The notes under the pieces: generated by a model
Database searches by the model: none
What the model saw: the letters and a program-made list of their open reading frames with translations, nothing else
Told to the model about the DNA's origin: nothing
Program-made: the position numbers and the translations under genes
Origin: Bacteroidales bacterium
Lineage (GTDB): Bacteria > Bacteroidota > Bacteroidia > Bacteroidales > P3
Assembly (NCBI GenBank): GCA_017632095.1
Contig: JAGBSA010000281.1
Location: forward strand, 1 to 10,033
Direction of reading: 5' to 3'
Length of the DNA stretch: 10,033 nt
Shown: positions 1 to 7,240 of the stretch, piece after piece
How the letters are laid out: each line of letters opens with the position of its first letter
Numbering within the stretch: the stretch's first letter is position 1

Positions 1-839
1 CGTATCTCACTGCAAATTAGATCTTCAACATCTGAACGGAAGGATACTTTGTCGATGAGTTTGTTTTTCAAAGCATCATTTGGCAGACATGTTTCGAGAT
101 TTGAAACTTGCTGTTCAAACATTGCTTTATCCAATTTCCTGTCTCGCACCATTTTATCAGAAACATAATCCCATATTGCTGCAAGATAGGCTTTTATCTG
201 CTCACGATTCTCTTCTGACATCTTGTTGCTGATGTATGTTTCGCCGGCACTCTTATATGAATTGTTCTTTGGACGTATCAATTCTACGTCTATATCAAAC
301 TTATTCAACAAATCCTTGTAGTACATCACCTCTGCACCAAGTCCTGTCAAGGTTAGCATTCCGTTAGGGTTCATTATAATTTCGTCTGCCGCCGTTGCAA
401 GATAGTAGGCGCTTTGTGTGAGCATATCACTATAAGCATAGACTTTCTTGCCTGAGGTTTTGAAGTCTTCTATGCTTTGACGCATTTCCTCAATCGTTGC
501 CCAGCCATTAGCCTGCAAAAGAGATAAATCCAGCATTATTGCTTTTATGTTGTCGTCTCCTTTTGCTCTTTTCATAACTTGAAGAAATTCGGTCAGCCCT
601 ATGGAGGAACCGACTTCTCCATTGACAATATCGCCAAACATAGATAAGTCATTTACCTCTCTATCGTAGATTGGCTTGTCTAATTTTAGTAATAATACGG
701 AGTTGTTTTTGACTTCTACTACGGGTTCTTCGGAAGGTATCAACGAACCTATGATTCCGAAAAATATAAACAAAAGAAGAAATCCTGCAATCAATACTCC
801 AAGACACGAAGCAAAGATTTGTTTGAAAAATTGTTTCAT
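1..839 (-). CDS. sppA: Signal peptide peptidase SppA (67K type), N-terminal part, truncated by window edge
   Basis: A membrane-bound serine protease that degrades signal peptides left in the membrane after Sec export. Read on the minus strand from the ATG at 837-839, the frame stays open to the left edge (279 complete codons). Residues about 8-33 form one hydrophobic segment (CLGVLIAGFLLLFIFFGII), fitting the N-terminal membrane anchor of the long SppA form. The motif SYKSAGE places a lysine at residue 196, matching the general-base Lys of the family (Lys209 in E. coli SppA, motif YKSAVE). The catalytic serine lies in the C-terminal half, outside the window. The segment ANGWATIEEMRQSIEDF followed by KKVYAYSD and YYLATAADEIIMNP is typical of the S49 fold. 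The gene starts 28 bp past the hutU terminator hairpin. I see no good promoter in the gap, so it may depend on read-through or an atypical promoter. Confidence 0.9.
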   Translation of the reverse strand, partial: MKQFFKQIFASCLGVLIAGFLLLFIFFGIIGSLIPSEEPVVEVKNNSVLLLKLDKPIYDREVNDLSMFGDIVNGEVGSSIGLTEFLQVMKRAKGDDNIKAIMLDLSLLQANGWATIEEMRQSIEDFKTSGKKVYAYSDMLTQSAYYLATAADEIIMNPNGMLTLTGLGAEVMYYKDLLNKFDIDVELIRPKNNSYKSAGETYISNKMSEENREQIKAYLAAIWDYVSDKMVRDRKLDKAMFEQQVSNLETCLPNDALKNKLIDKVSFRSDVEDLICSEI

Positions 840-866
840 TGGTTTTTCTTTTTTCAATTAAAAAAT

Positions 867-909
867 AAAGGAGGGAAAGAACGAATCGTATCGATACTTT
901 ACCTCCTTT
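867..909 (-). terminator. Rho-independent terminator after hutU
   Basis: AAAGGAGG (867-874) pairs with CCTCCTTT (902-909). After one mismatch, AAAG/CTTT extends the stem inward, and ATCG/CGAT can pair in the loop. On the minus strand the hairpin is followed by TTTATTTTTT, as expected for termination of hutU transcripts. It lies 31 bp past the hutU stop and before the sppA start. Confidence 0.75.
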
Positions 910-939
910 TTATGATTTATTGTTTAGAAAAATCTAATC

Positions 940-2934
940 TTAGAATAAGCTGTCTATTAACGAGTCTTCAGCAATGTTAGGCATTGTTACCTTTAACTTA
1001 GGTTCAACTTCCATTGCGCGTTTTATCGCAAACATAGCTCCTTCGTTTCTTGCCCAAGAACGTCTGCTGATTCCGTTGTTTACATCCCAGAACAACATAC
1101 TTCTCAAACGTCTGTCTGCATCGTCGCTTCCGTCTATAACCATTCCGAAACCGCCGTTGATAACTTCACCCCAGCCAACGCCGCCGCCGTTGTGAATAGA
1201 TACCCATGTAGCTCCTCGGAAGCTATCTCCTATACAGTTGTGTACTGCCATATCTGCTGTAAACGAACTTCCGTCATAAATGTTTGATGTTTCTCTAAAC
1301 GGAGAATCGGTTCCTGAAACGTCGTGATGGTCTCTTCCTAACACGATTGGTGCTGATATTCTGCCTTCTTTGATTGCTTGATTGAAAGCTGCAGCAATCT
1401 TTGTTCTTCCTTCTGCATCTGCATACAAGATACGAGCTTGAGAACCTACGACAAGCTGATTTTCTTTCGCACCTTTAATCCATGTAATGTTGTCATGCAT
1501 TTGTTGTTGTATCTCTTCAGGAGAGTTATTTGCGATTTCCTCCAACACTTCCATTGCAATACGGTCTGAAGTGTCCAAATCCTCAGCCTTACCTGAAGTA
1601 CAAACCCAACGGAATGGTCCAAAGCCATAGTCAAAGCACATAGGGCCCATTATATCCTGCACATAAGAAGGGTAACGGAAAGTTCCGTCGGCTTTCATTA
1701 TGTCTGCGCCGGCACGAGACGACTCTAACAAGAACGCATTTCCGTAATCGAAGAAGTACATTCCTCTTTCAGACAATTTATTCACCGCTGCAACATGACG
1801 TCTCAAAGATTCCTGAACTTTTTCTTTGAATTGCTCAGGGTCTTCTGCCATCATCTTTTGAGATTCCTCGAATGTCAATCCCACAGGGTAGTATCCGCCA
1901 GCCCAAGGGTTGTGAAGAGAAGTTTGATCCGAACCTAAATCAACTTGAATGTTGTGTTCAACCATGTATTCCCACAAATCGACAACGTTTCCTTGGTAAG
2001 CGAAAGAAACAACTTCTTTATTCTCTCTTGCTTTTTGAACTCTTGCCATCAACAAATCAAGATCTGAGTAAACCTCATCAACCCAGCCTTGAGAGTGTCT
2101 TTTATCTGTTGCTGCAGGGTTAATTTCCGCTGTAATAGAAACAACTCCTGCAATATTACCTGCCTTAGGCTGAGCTCCACTCATTCCGCCCAATCCGGCA
2201 GTTACAAACAAGCGTCCGCCCAAATCTGAATTCTTGCTAAGTTTTCTTCCAGCGTTCAACACAGTTATTGTAGTTCCGTGAACGATTCCTTGAGGTCCGA
2301 TGTACATGTAGCTTCCTGCTGTCATCTGTCCGTATTGGCTTACACCCAAAGCATTAAAGCGTTCCCAATCATCAGGTTTTGAGTAATTAGGAATAACCAT
2401 ACCGTTAGTAACTACAACTCTTGGAGCATCCTTATGAGAAGGGAACAATCCCATTGGGTGACCTGAATACATAACAAGCGTTTGCTCGTCAGTCATTTCA
2501 GAAAGGTACTTCATAGCAAGGCGATATTGTGCCCAGTTTTGAAATACTGCTCCGTTACCACCATAAGTTATCAATTCGTGAGGGTGTTGTGCTACGGCAG
2601 GGTCAAGATTGTTTTGAATCATAAGCATGATTGCAGCAGCTTGTTCACACTTTGCAGGATACTCTTCTATTGGTCGAGCATACATTTCGTAAGTAGGACG
2701 GTAACGATACATATAAATACGTCCGTACTTCTCCAATTCCTCTGCAAATTCTTTTGCTAAAACAGCGTGGAACTTTGGATCAAAATATCTCAAAGCATTT
2801 TTCAATGCAAGTTTCTTTTGATCTGTTGTAAGTATTTCTTTGCGTTTAGGAGCGTGACTCACGCTTAAATCGTATTCTTGCACTTCTGGCAAATAATCAG
2901 GAATACCTTCAATAATTGCTTGCTTAAAATCCAT
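940..2934 (-). CDS. hutU: Urocanate hydratase (urocanase), long form
   Basis: Second enzyme of histidine degradation, a cytosolic NAD+-dependent enzyme converting urocanate to 4-imidazolone-5-propanoate. The protein has 664 residues, longer than the roughly 555 of Pseudomonas and Bacillus HutU, so it belongs to the long subgroup. Recognisable blocks in order: YGGNGAVFQNWAQY (124-137), GQMTAGSYMYIGPQGIVHG (202-220), GLGGMSGAQ (247-255, NAD+ loop), DQTSLHNPW (336-344), FGPFRWV (438-444), IVLGRDHHD (530-538) and ATWVSIHNGGGVGWG (575-589). The block corresponding to the classical signature QGLPARICW reads GSQARILYA here (497-505), so the usual Cys is absent at that spot. The ATG at 2932-2934 is preceded by a weak purine run (AAGAG). 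No other hut gene is in the window. A candidate promoter lies upstream and a terminator follows the stop. Confidence 0.96.
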   Translation of the reverse strand: MDFKQAIIEGIPDYLPEVQEYDLSVSHAPKRKEILTTDQKKLALKNALRYFDPKFHAVLAKEFAEELEKYGRIYMYRYRPTYEMYARPIEEYPAKCEQAAAIMLMIQNNLDPAVAQHPHELITYGGNGAVFQNWAQYRLAMKYLSEMTDEQTLVMYSGHPMGLFPSHKDAPRVVVTNGMVIPNYSKPDDWERFNALGVSQYGQMTAGSYMYIGPQGIVHGTTITVLNAGRKLSKNSDLGGRLFVTAGLGGMSGAQPKAGNIAGVVSITAEINPAATDKRHSQGWVDEVYSDLDLLMARVQKARENKEVVSFAYQGNVVDLWEYMVEHNIQVDLGSDQTSLHNPWAGGYYPVGLTFEESQKMMAEDPEQFKEKVQESLRRHVAAVNKLSERGMYFFDYGNAFLLESSRAGADIMKADGTFRYPSYVQDIMGPMCFDYGFGPFRWVCTSGKAEDLDTSDRIAMEVLEEIANNSPEEIQQQMHDNITWIKGAKENQLVVGSQARILYADAEGRTKIAAAFNQAIKEGRISAPIVLGRDHHDVSGTDSPFRETSNIYDGSSFTADMAVHNCIGDSFRGATWVSIHNGGGVGWGEVINGGFGMVIDGSDDADRRLRSMLFWDVNNGISRRSWARNEGAMFAIKRAMEVEPKLKVTMPNIAEDSLIDSLF

Positions 2935-2974
2935 CTCTTATATCTTAATATTATTAAACTTCAAATTGAATTGG

Positions 2975-3005
2975 CAAAATTACGGAATTTATTCGAAAAA
3001 CTAAA
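2975..3005 (-). promoter_or_regulatory. Candidate hutU promoter (Bacteroidota type)
   Basis: The minus strand carries TAATTTTG (2975-2982), matching TAnnTTTG, with TTTA (3002-3005) as an imperfect -33 box at a 19-nt spacer. The predicted start would leave a leader of about 34 nt before the hutU ATG. The weak -33 box makes this less certain than the dnaG, ssrA and trnD promoters. The 115-bp gap to dnaG shows no clear terminator, so read-through from dnaG is also possible. Confidence 0.4.
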
Positions 3006-3049
3006 TCTTTTTCTCAAACAAATCACTCTTTGAACCCATTGAACCAAAA

Positions 3050-5032
3050 TCAATTCATACATACTTGATTCAACTTTTTGGATATGAAATTCCTTCTATC
3101 TGTTATTTTCTTGTATTCATAGAGCAAAATAGAACTTTCTTGCGGGTCCTTTATCTCTTTCAATTGTTCTTTTATATCTCTAATTGTAGCATTTATCTTT
3201 TGTAATTTGAACCTTAAAAGAGTCTCTATGACATATTTATCAAAAACCTCATCATCTTCCAACGAAGCAACAGGGATATTTTTCTCTATCCACAAAGGAC
3301 TCAACTCCCTATCCCCCACAAGAATCTCAGCAGTCAGATTTTTTATCTCTGTATCTTCATTTGCAATAAAATCATTCATATAAGGCAATTCTTCCCTATC
3401 GCAAATGCTTTCTTTGAACAACTTAAATATCTTAGCAAATACCTTATCGTTAAACTTTATTCCATCGTTCACAATGTCACATACAATAAACAAAGATACG
3501 AGAACCTCTTGATATTCCAAGCTTCCACTCTCATCATATACCTCTTGACGAGTATATCTCTCACCATGAGCCAACAAAAGCTTTATTACACCCTTCTCCT
3601 GTTCATAATCTGAATTATTATCCCCTTGAATTATTTGCTTTTGTGTAGGAATCGGCACATCAATTATAGACTTCTCTACAACAATATCAGACTTTGCCGT
3701 CTCCTGCTTTGCTTTGTTAAGAGCATTTTGATGCAATTGTTTTTTCAAAGCATTGCTCAAAGTAGCCTCATCAAATTCCAATATACTGCTACACTGTTGC
3801 AAATATGTACTTCTTTCCAACAAATCAGGCACAAGAGAAATCGTGTAAACAATATCTTGAAGCATCTGAGCCTTCTTAACAGGGTCATCAGCAGCTTGTT
3901 GTTTTAGAAAATTAGTCTTATAGATTATAAAATTCTGAGACTGTTCCACAAGGAATGCTTTAAACTCATCGGACGTTCTTTTGCGAGCAAACGAATCCGG
4001 ATCTTCACCATCGGGGAACAAAACCGTTCTTACGTTCAGCCCTTGTTCCAAAAACAAATTCACAGCCTTGAATGTGGCCTTTATTCCGGCACTGTCGCCA
4101 TCATAAAGCACCGTTACGTTGCGTGTATATCTCTTTATAAGATTTATTTGCTGCGTAGTGAGAGCTGTACCCGAAGTTGCGACAACGTTAAACACCCCAC
4201 TCTGATGCAACATTACCGCATCCATATTCCCTTCCACCAAATAGCACAAATCTTCCTTGATTATCCTATCTTTAGCCAAGTGAAGACCAAAGAGAACATT
4301 GCTTTTGGAGTAGATAATGCTTTCCGGAGAGTTTACATACTTCGCCTTGCTTTTGTCAGAGGAAAGAATGCGAGCCGAAAAGCCCAACACCCTGCCACCA
4401 ATATTGAAAATAGGGAAAGTAACCCTTGCTCTGAATCGGTCATAAATCGAACCGGTGTTTTCATTCCTTATTGCCACACCTGCTTTTACCAATTCCTCCT
4501 CTGTATATCCCTCTTTCTTTGCAGCATTACAGAAATCGTCCCACGAATCTTTGCAATAACCCAAACCCCACTTTCGAATTGTTTCCCTGCTCAGGCATCT
4601 CTCTTCAAAATAAGAAAGACCTATGCTCTTGCCTTCCTCGTCATTGAACAGCAAATCTTGAAAATACTTTTGTGCAAACTCATTTACATGAAACAATCTG
4701 TCCTTTTCGCTTTGAGCTTGTTTCTCTTCGGCAGTAACCTCTGTTTCTTCTATATGAATATGATAACGTTCTGCCAACCAGCGAAGAGCTTCGGGATAGG
4801 TATAATGCTGATGCTTCATAAGGAAAGCAACACTGTCACCTCCTTCTCCGCAACCGAAACATTTGAAAATGCCTCTTGCCGGATTTACATTAAACGAAGG
4901 AGTCTTCTCATCGTGGAAAGGACATAAGCCAATGAAGTTCGAGCCTCTCTTTTTCAAAGGAACGAACACCCCTACAACGTCTTCGATGCGTGCAGCGTCC
5001 AAAATCTTGCTTATATCTTCGCTTTTAATCAT
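3050..5032 (-). CDS. dnaG: DNA primase DnaG
   Basis: Synthesises RNA primers for replication, recruited by the replicative helicase DnaB. The protein has 660 residues, longer than E. coli DnaG (581). The N-terminal CHC2 zinc-binding domain has C37, H40, C58 and C61 (CPFH...CFGC). The TOPRIM catalytic domain has E267 in VEGNMDAV and D311/D313 in YDGDSAG, close to E265, D309 and D311 of the E. coli enzyme, so the metal-binding residues are intact. The C-terminal part from about residue 430 is poorly conserved, Lys/Glu rich and predicted helical; by position it would be the helicase-interaction domain. The ATG at 5030-5032 is supported by the standard N-terminus (KSEDISKILDAARIEDVVG) and by a well-formed promoter just upstream. 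No rpoD or rpsU neighbour is present, unlike the macromolecular synthesis operon of enterobacteria. Confidence 0.97.
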   Translation of the reverse strand: MIKSEDISKILDAARIEDVVGVFVPLKKRGSNFIGLCPFHDEKTPSFNVNPARGIFKCFGCGEGGDSVAFLMKHQHYTYPEALRWLAERYHIHIEETEVTAEEKQAQSEKDRLFHVNEFAQKYFQDLLFNDEEGKSIGLSYFEERCLSRETIRKWGLGYCKDSWDDFCNAAKKEGYTEEELVKAGVAIRNENTGSIYDRFRARVTFPIFNIGGRVLGFSARILSSDKSKAKYVNSPESIIYSKSNVLFGLHLAKDRIIKEDLCYLVEGNMDAVMLHQSGVFNVVATSGTALTTQQINLIKRYTRNVTVLYDGDSAGIKATFKAVNLFLEQGLNVRTVLFPDGEDPDSFARKRTSDEFKAFLVEQSQNFIIYKTNFLKQQAADDPVKKAQMLQDIVYTISLVPDLLERSTYLQQCSSILEFDEATLSNALKKQLHQNALNKAKQETAKSDIVVEKSIIDVPIPTQKQIIQGDNNSDYEQEKGVIKLLLAHGERYTRQEVYDESGSLEYQEVLVSLFIVCDIVNDGIKFNDKVFAKIFKLFKESICDREELPYMNDFIANEDTEIKNLTAEILVGDRELSPLWIEKNIPVASLEDDEVFDKYVIETLLRFKLQKINATIRDIKEQLKEIKDPQESSILLYEYKKITDRRNFISKKLNQVCMN

Positions 5033-5052
5033 TCCGACAAGGATATATTTTG

Positions 5053-5083
5053 CAAATATATAGAAAAAAAACGACAGAACAAA
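5053..5083 (-). promoter_or_regulatory. dnaG promoter
   Basis: The minus strand has TTTG (5080-5083), a 19-nt spacer, then TATATTTG (5053-5060), an exact fit to the Bacteroidota primary sigma consensus. The expected start near 5047 gives a very short leader of about 15 nt, consistent with the absence of a Shine-Dalgarno site. Confidence 0.7.
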
Positions 5084-5104
5084 GAATGAGAAAACGCAAA
5101 CGCC

Positions 5105-5128
5105 GTTTTAATTTTCTGGATTCAAGTT
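5105..5128. repeat. Copy A of a dispersed intergenic AT-rich element
   Basis: GTTTTAATTTTCT (5105-5117) is followed by GGATTCAAGTTT. The same 13-mer occurs at 7126-7138 and 9190-9202, and its core occurs inverted at 9153-9164. With its right flank, this copy matches the inverted copy at 9141-9164 in 21 of 24 bases. It lies between the dnaG promoter and the terminator of the Omp28-like gene. Function is unknown. Confidence 0.5.
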
Positions 5129-5170
5129 TGGAGGGGGCTGAATCTTGATTCTGTTGTGGCAAGAAAAAGA

Positions 5171-5200
5171 AAAGGCGTCGCCTAAGAAGACAACGCCTTT
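5171..5200 (-). terminator. Rho-independent terminator after the Omp28-like gene
   Basis: AAAGGCGTCGCC (5171-5182) and GACAACGCCTTT (5189-5200) form a 12-bp stem with a 6-nt loop. On the minus strand the two imperfect positions become G-U pairs, and the stem is followed by TCTTTTTCTT. This fits termination of the gene whose stop codon is at 5228-5230. Confidence 0.85.
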
Positions 5201-5227
5201 CGGTTTTCTTTTATCGTTTAATTAAGA

Positions 5228-7006
5228 TTATCTGTTGATAGATATTTTCTTTGAAGTGATTCCGTCGTTTGAGATAATCTTAACGAAGTATGCTCCGTTT
5301 GTCAAAGCAGATGTGTTTATTTCCAAAACGTTCTTTCCGTTTGCCAAATTAACATCGCCAAGCTTTATCACTTCTCTGCCTAACATATCAACCACTGCAA
5401 TGTTTGCTGTTGTAGATTGAAGCATTGAGATTTCCAAATTTACGATGTCTTTTGCAGGGTTTGGATAAGCCAATGTCTGAAGAATAACTCCTTCTGCGTC
5501 TTCCAAACCTACCAATGACAATATCTTGAAATCAAGTGCCTTATAATCAGTATAAGATGATGCTGTTCCGTTTATCAATGATTTACCTGTTCCATCGACT
5601 ACTTTATATGTAGAACCACCATCGCCATATTGGTCAAAGATTTCGAAAACATAGCAACCTACCTCAGGAATAGTTACCTCTACTGTGTCTTTCTTTATAG
5701 TTTGTCCGCTATATTGTTTTTCTTCCAAAACGTTTCCTGCAAGATCTGATAGTTTCCAGCTACATTCGTAAGCGTATTTGTCTGTCTTGATTATAACTTT
5801 TACCTTTTCTCCATTACCTTCCTTAGATGCAGCTTTCTTTATTGTTGTTGATTGTGCAACATCTGATATTGCTGTTCCGTTTATGCTTAACAATTGTGCA
5901 GTAATTGCTGTGTTTTGACCAAGAGTAACAGGCACACTTGGAAGTTCAATATTTAATTCTCCTTCTGTTGCTATTGAACCTGTCCAATCGTATGTTAGAT
6001 CTCCGGATACAGCTGAACTGTAAGCGATTTGCATACTTGTTATTGTAGTTGCTCCATTGTTGTAAACCTTCAAAGAAGGTATAGCCTGGTCATTACAACC
6101 TGTCACAGCCTTTGCTGAAACTGAAAGTCCCATTGCTGAAAGCTCTGGATAGTTTGAAACGGTTGGTCTGAATTCTGTACCGGTATAGATTTCTTGATTG
6201 TCTCTTGCGATGAACACAACAAGCTTCAAGTTACCTAATTTTACCAATTCGTTGCTGATGCTTCCTGGAATTGTGTAAGTGTATGTACGTTGTACTAATG
6301 TACCTGCTGTAATCACTGTATCACCTTCAGCTGCTGTTATTGCATCTCCCCATTGTCCTGTAATCATATCACGCAACATATTCATATGAATGTATTGTCC
6401 ATCTGCTGTAACTTGAGAAGGGTTTGCAGATGCACCTGATTGAGGTCCTATGATGCTGTCTTGCAACAATACAACGTTCAATTTGTTTGATGCAGTTGCA
6501 GCATCGCCTGTGTAATATGCCTCAACGTTTATTGTCATCACTCTTGTTGTTGCATCTATTGTTGCTTGTGCTGCAACGTTTACAAATGATGGTTGTGCCA
6601 AAATTTGATTTCCGAATGAAACAAAATGTCCTCTTCCTAAAGACATCGAAGTAACTGTTTGTCCAGCGTAATCGTCATAATAAGTAAAATATTCTCTGTT
6701 TACAGTACCTGCAGGATAGGAATTGACTCCTGCTTGATTAGCCAAAGCATTTCCCCATTGAGTGGTATAGGTATTTGCAGAGAAACCTCCTTGGTGTATA
6801 TTGATACCAAAGACACGTCCAGGGTTCGCTTGCTCATATTCTTTCACTATTCTGTGTCCGTCAGGGCAATATCCACAGTTGATACCTGTGTATTCCTCCA
6901 AAATAACATTTCTATTTGCCGGCTCGGTTGAAACAAATTGCGGCGTTTGAGCTGCTACAGAAAATCCTGCAAGCAAGCTAAAAATTGATACTACTAACTT
7001 TCTCAT
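5228..7006 (-). CDS. Secreted Omp28-like protein with T9SS type A C-terminal sorting domain
   Basis: An exported protein of 592 residues. A Sec signal peptide covers about residues 1-19 (MRKLVVSIFSLLAGFSVAA), leaving an N-terminal Gln. Residues about 20-280 resemble the Omp28 family: VILEEYTGINCGYCPDGH holds a thioredoxin-like CGYC (C44, C47), followed by YPAGTVNRE. A middle beta-rich region carries about four further segments. Residues about 402-510 hold VGCYVFEIFDQYGDGG, with the acidic DxYGDG turn (near D458) common in Bacteroidota surface proteins and possibly calcium-binding. The last 80 residues, from AYPNPAKD (513) to KKISINR, form a type A sorting domain: PNP start, VVDMLGREV, GAYFVKI and a basic end. 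This directs export across the outer membrane by the type IX system, with the domain usually cleaved on export. The substrate or redox role is unknown. The gene stands alone with its own promoter and terminator. Confidence 0.88.
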   Translation of the reverse strand: MRKLVVSIFSLLAGFSVAAQTPQFVSTEPANRNVILEEYTGINCGYCPDGHRIVKEYEQANPGRVFGINIHQGGFSANTYTTQWGNALANQAGVNSYPAGTVNREYFTYYDDYAGQTVTSMSLGRGHFVSFGNQILAQPSFVNVAAQATIDATTRVMTINVEAYYTGDAATASNKLNVVLLQDSIIGPQSGASANPSQVTADGQYIHMNMLRDMITGQWGDAITAAEGDTVITAGTLVQRTYTYTIPGSISNELVKLGNLKLVVFIARDNQEIYTGTEFRPTVSNYPELSAMGLSVSAKAVTGCNDQAIPSLKVYNNGATTITSMQIAYSSAVSGDLTYDWTGSIATEGELNIELPSVPVTLGQNTAITAQLLSINGTAISDVAQSTTIKKAASKEGNGEKVKVIIKTDKYAYECSWKLSDLAGNVLEEKQYSGQTIKKDTVEVTIPEVGCYVFEIFDQYGDGGSTYKVVDGTGKSLINGTASSYTDYKALDFKILSLVGLEDAEGVILQTLAYPNPAKDIVNLEISMLQSTTANIAVVDMLGREVIKLGDVNLANGKNVLEINTSALTNGAYFVKIISNDGITSKKISINR

Positions 7007-7044
7007 AAAGCTTATTTGTTAATTAAACATCTATTATCAAGGGA

Positions 7045-7075
7045 CAAAGATATATCTTTTTTTTTGAAAAACAAT
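7045..7075 (-). promoter_or_regulatory. Promoter of the Omp28-like gene
   Basis: The minus strand carries TATCTTTG (7045-7052), a full match to TAnnTTTG, with ATTG (7072-7075) as a three-of-four -33 box at 19 nt spacing. The predicted leader is about 33 nt. No Shine-Dalgarno site is visible. Confidence 0.6.
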
Positions 7076-7118
7076 ACTTCAAAGCTTGCATTTCGCAATA
7101 TTTTGATTGATTTTCACA

Positions 7119-7148
7119 AATTCAAGTTTTAATTTTCTGAAACTTGAT
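7119..7148. repeat. Copy B of the dispersed intergenic element, with a hairpin-forming inverted repeat
   Basis: The 13-mer GTTTTAATTTTCT (7126-7138) sits inside an inverted repeat, TCAAGTTT (7122-7129) and AAACTTGA (7140-7147). Its left flank, AATTCAAGTTTTAATTTTCT, matches the inverted copy near 9153-9172 in 19 of 20 bases. It lies in the 234-bp divergent gap between the Omp28-like gene and dxs. Confidence 0.5.
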
Positions 7149-7176
7149 TTCATTTCGCTCGTTCTTGATTTCATTT
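7143..7176. repeat. Two direct repeats, 21 bp apart, upstream of the dxs promoter
   Basis: CTTGATTTCATTT occurs at 7143-7155 and again, identical, at 7164-7176. The 21-bp period puts both copies on the same face of the helix, and the second overlaps the candidate dxs -33 box. This arrangement would suit a regulator binding site, but no regulator is identified. Confidence 0.4.
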
Positions 7177-7208
7177 TGTTCTTTTCTTAAGCTAATTTTG
7201 TATCTTTG
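7175..7208 (+). promoter_or_regulatory. dxs promoter
   Basis: TATCTTTG (7201-7208) matches the TAnnTTTG box exactly. TTTG at 7175-7178 could be the -33 box, but the spacer is 22 nt, slightly longer than usual. The predicted leader is about 26 nt before the ATG at 7241. Confidence 0.6.
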
Positions 7209-7240
7209 CATTTGGAATAATATGTAATTAAGACACAGAT

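Noticed and set aside
676..861. Plus-strand open frame of 61 codons near the sppA start
   Set aside because: Antisense to the SppA anchor region, with no promoter or recognisable protein features.
3011..3048. dnaG terminator in the gap before hutU
   Set aside because: The repeated TTGAACC (twice in tandem) is direct, not inverted, so no hairpin forms.
4043..4927. Long open frame (294 codons) on the plus strand opposite dnaG
   Set aside because: It lies wholly antisense to a well-conserved DnaG with intact motifs, has no domain or promoter, and its composition looks like a mirror of the AT-rich dnaG codons.
5091..5151. Short inverted repeats AAAACG/CGTTTT and GAATC/GATTC between dnaG and the Omp28-like gene
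   Set aside because: Arms of 5-6 bp in AT-rich sequence are expected by chance, with no U tract and no clear role.
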